In this document: positions 63,392-64,000 of the stretch, in pieces
Numbering within the stretch: position 1 is the first letter of the stretch
Layout: the number at the start of each line of letters is the position of its first letter
From: VAZQ01 sp035293945
GTDB taxonomy: Bacteria; Pseudomonadota; Alphaproteobacteria; Rhizobiales; Xanthobacteraceae
NCBI GenBank assembly: GCA_035293945.1
Contig: DATGLV010000008.1
Location: 248,001-312,000, forward strand
Direction of reading: 5' to 3'
DNA length: 64,000 nucleotides
Notes under the pieces: generated by a model
What the model saw: the letters and a program-made list of their open reading frames with translations, nothing else
Databases searched by the model: none
What the model was told of the DNA's origin: nothing
Program-made: the position numbers and the translations under genes

Positions 63392-64000
63392 TCAGCACTC
63401 CGCCAGCACATCAATATCGGCAGTGGAGCGTCGTCCGACGTCGTCGGCATGTGCTTTGAGGAATTCGTCCGCGGCGCGACGTCCTTCATCGCGCAGCATC
63501 GCCACGAATTCCCATTCGCCATTGAGCTTCGAGGAAGCGCCGAACTTGGCCAGCGCGTCGGTCATGATCCGGTGCGTGCGCATCTGCGCCCAACGGACGC
63601 CTTCTCCGGACCCGGCATCGGCCACTTGGCGCAATACGGCGATCATGCGCAGTTCCTTCATCAGTGGCGAGTTGAACGAAATCTCATTGAGCCGATTAAG
63701 GATATCCGCGGCCGAGCGCGGCAAGTCCGCCCGCTCACGCGGATTGATCTGCACGAGGATCGTGTCATGCGCATCGCTTTCGCGGACCAGCGGGGTGATC
63801 GTGGGATTGCCCGCATATCCGCCGTCCCAGTAGGCCTCCCCATCGATTTCGATGGCGCGAAACATCGTCGGCAGACAGGCCGAAGCCAGCAGAACGTCGG
63901 CGGTGATCTCCGGATTGCGAAAGATGCGGCCGCGGCCGGTACGCACATTGGTCGCGGTAACGAACAGCTTGATCGAAGAGCCCGCAAGGCGCTCGAAATC
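63392..64000 (-). CDS. Patatin-like phospholipase, 5' end outside window
   Basis: C-terminal 202 residues; the frame is open at the window edge. KLFVTATNVRTGRGRIFRNP followed by ASACLPTMFRAIEIDGEAYW and the catalytic Asp in DGGYAGNPTITPLVRESDAH is the patatin pattern; the GxSxG serine should lie outside the window. The C-terminal region (KELRMIAVLRQVADAGSGEG) is usual for this bacterial subfamily. It is cotranscribed with the GntP permease and could act on PHB or lipids. Confidence 0.87.
   Translation of the reverse strand, partial: DFERLAGSSIKLFVTATNVRTGRGRIFRNPEITADVLLASACLPTMFRAIEIDGEAYWDGGYAGNPTITPLVRESDAHDTILVQINPRERADLPRSAADILNRLNEISFNSPLMKELRMIAVLRQVADAGSGEGVRWAQMRTHRIMTDALAKFGASSKLNGEWEFVAMLRDEGRRAADEFLKAHADDVGRRSTADIDVLAEC

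Overview
The window is a GC-rich stretch of an alphaproteobacterial chromosome, most likely a Bradyrhizobium-like member of the Hyphomicrobiales (Rhizobiales). The reasons are the codon usage, the density of solute-binding-protein transporters (NitT/TauT-type ABC, Pot-type ABC, TRAP and Bug/TctC receptors), short phasins, a tRNA-His without a genome-encoded G-1, and several families of short palindromic intergenic repeats of the kind common in Bradyrhizobium. This is inferred from recognised families; no database was searched. There is no prophage, insertion sequence or CRISPR array.

Layout. 1-1825: end of a thioredoxin reductase gene and a LysR regulator. 2130-14705: a likely aromatic-acid locus, with one ABC operon carrying two paralogous binding proteins, a 4,5-dihydroxyphthalate decarboxylase-like enzyme, a second ABC cassette (ATPase and two permeases, no binding protein) with an aldehyde dehydrogenase, a class II aldolase-fold protein, and a ring-hydroxylating dioxygenase (alpha, beta and a Rieske ferredoxin). 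14727-18092: an alpha/beta hydrolase, an HtrA-like protein that has lost its catalytic triad, a lower-GC 2-oxoglutarate oxygenase-like gene and tRNA-His. 18364-26989: two phasins, a sensor kinase, a DUF1194 protein, both subunits of a 3-oxoacid CoA-transferase, an AsmA protein and a small membrane protein. 27009-34559: a Pot-type ABC transporter in line with glpK, a receiver protein whose phospho-Asp is Glu, and glpD, followed by a divergent SDR. 34737-39420: malonyl-CoA decarboxylase, a family III CoA-transferase and three small histidine-containing membrane proteins.

39491-43883: a TRAP transporter beside an odd D-2-hydroxyacid dehydrogenase homologue. 43981-50425: two Bug receptors, the C-terminal remnant of a third, a small carboxypeptidase-regulatory-like secreted protein, a three-part secreted protein (regulatory beta-sandwich, c-type heme, Vgb-like propeller), a racemase homologue lacking both cysteines, and an NHL propeller. 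50607-55770: a metallophosphatase, an SPW-type membrane protein, a MaoC dehydratase, a ketopantoate reductase homologue and AsnRS. 55910-59783: a second copy of the three-part secreted protein with a secreted esterase and a conserved secreted protein. 59957-64000: DUF488, DUF2235, a GntP-family permease and the end of a patatin gene.

How it fits together. Three themes recur: uptake and breakdown of aromatic or organic acids, carbon storage and CoA metabolism (phasins, CoA-transferase, malonyl-CoA decarboxylase, possibly the GntP/patatin pair), and extracytoplasmic beta-propeller proteins. The strongest candidate for something undescribed is the pair of secreted sandwich/heme-c/propeller proteins at 45704-47386 and 55910-57610 and their secreted neighbours. 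A second theme is the number of enzyme-fold proteins missing key catalytic residues: HtrA-like, receiver, racemase-like, 2-hydroxyacid dehydrogenase-like and SDR.
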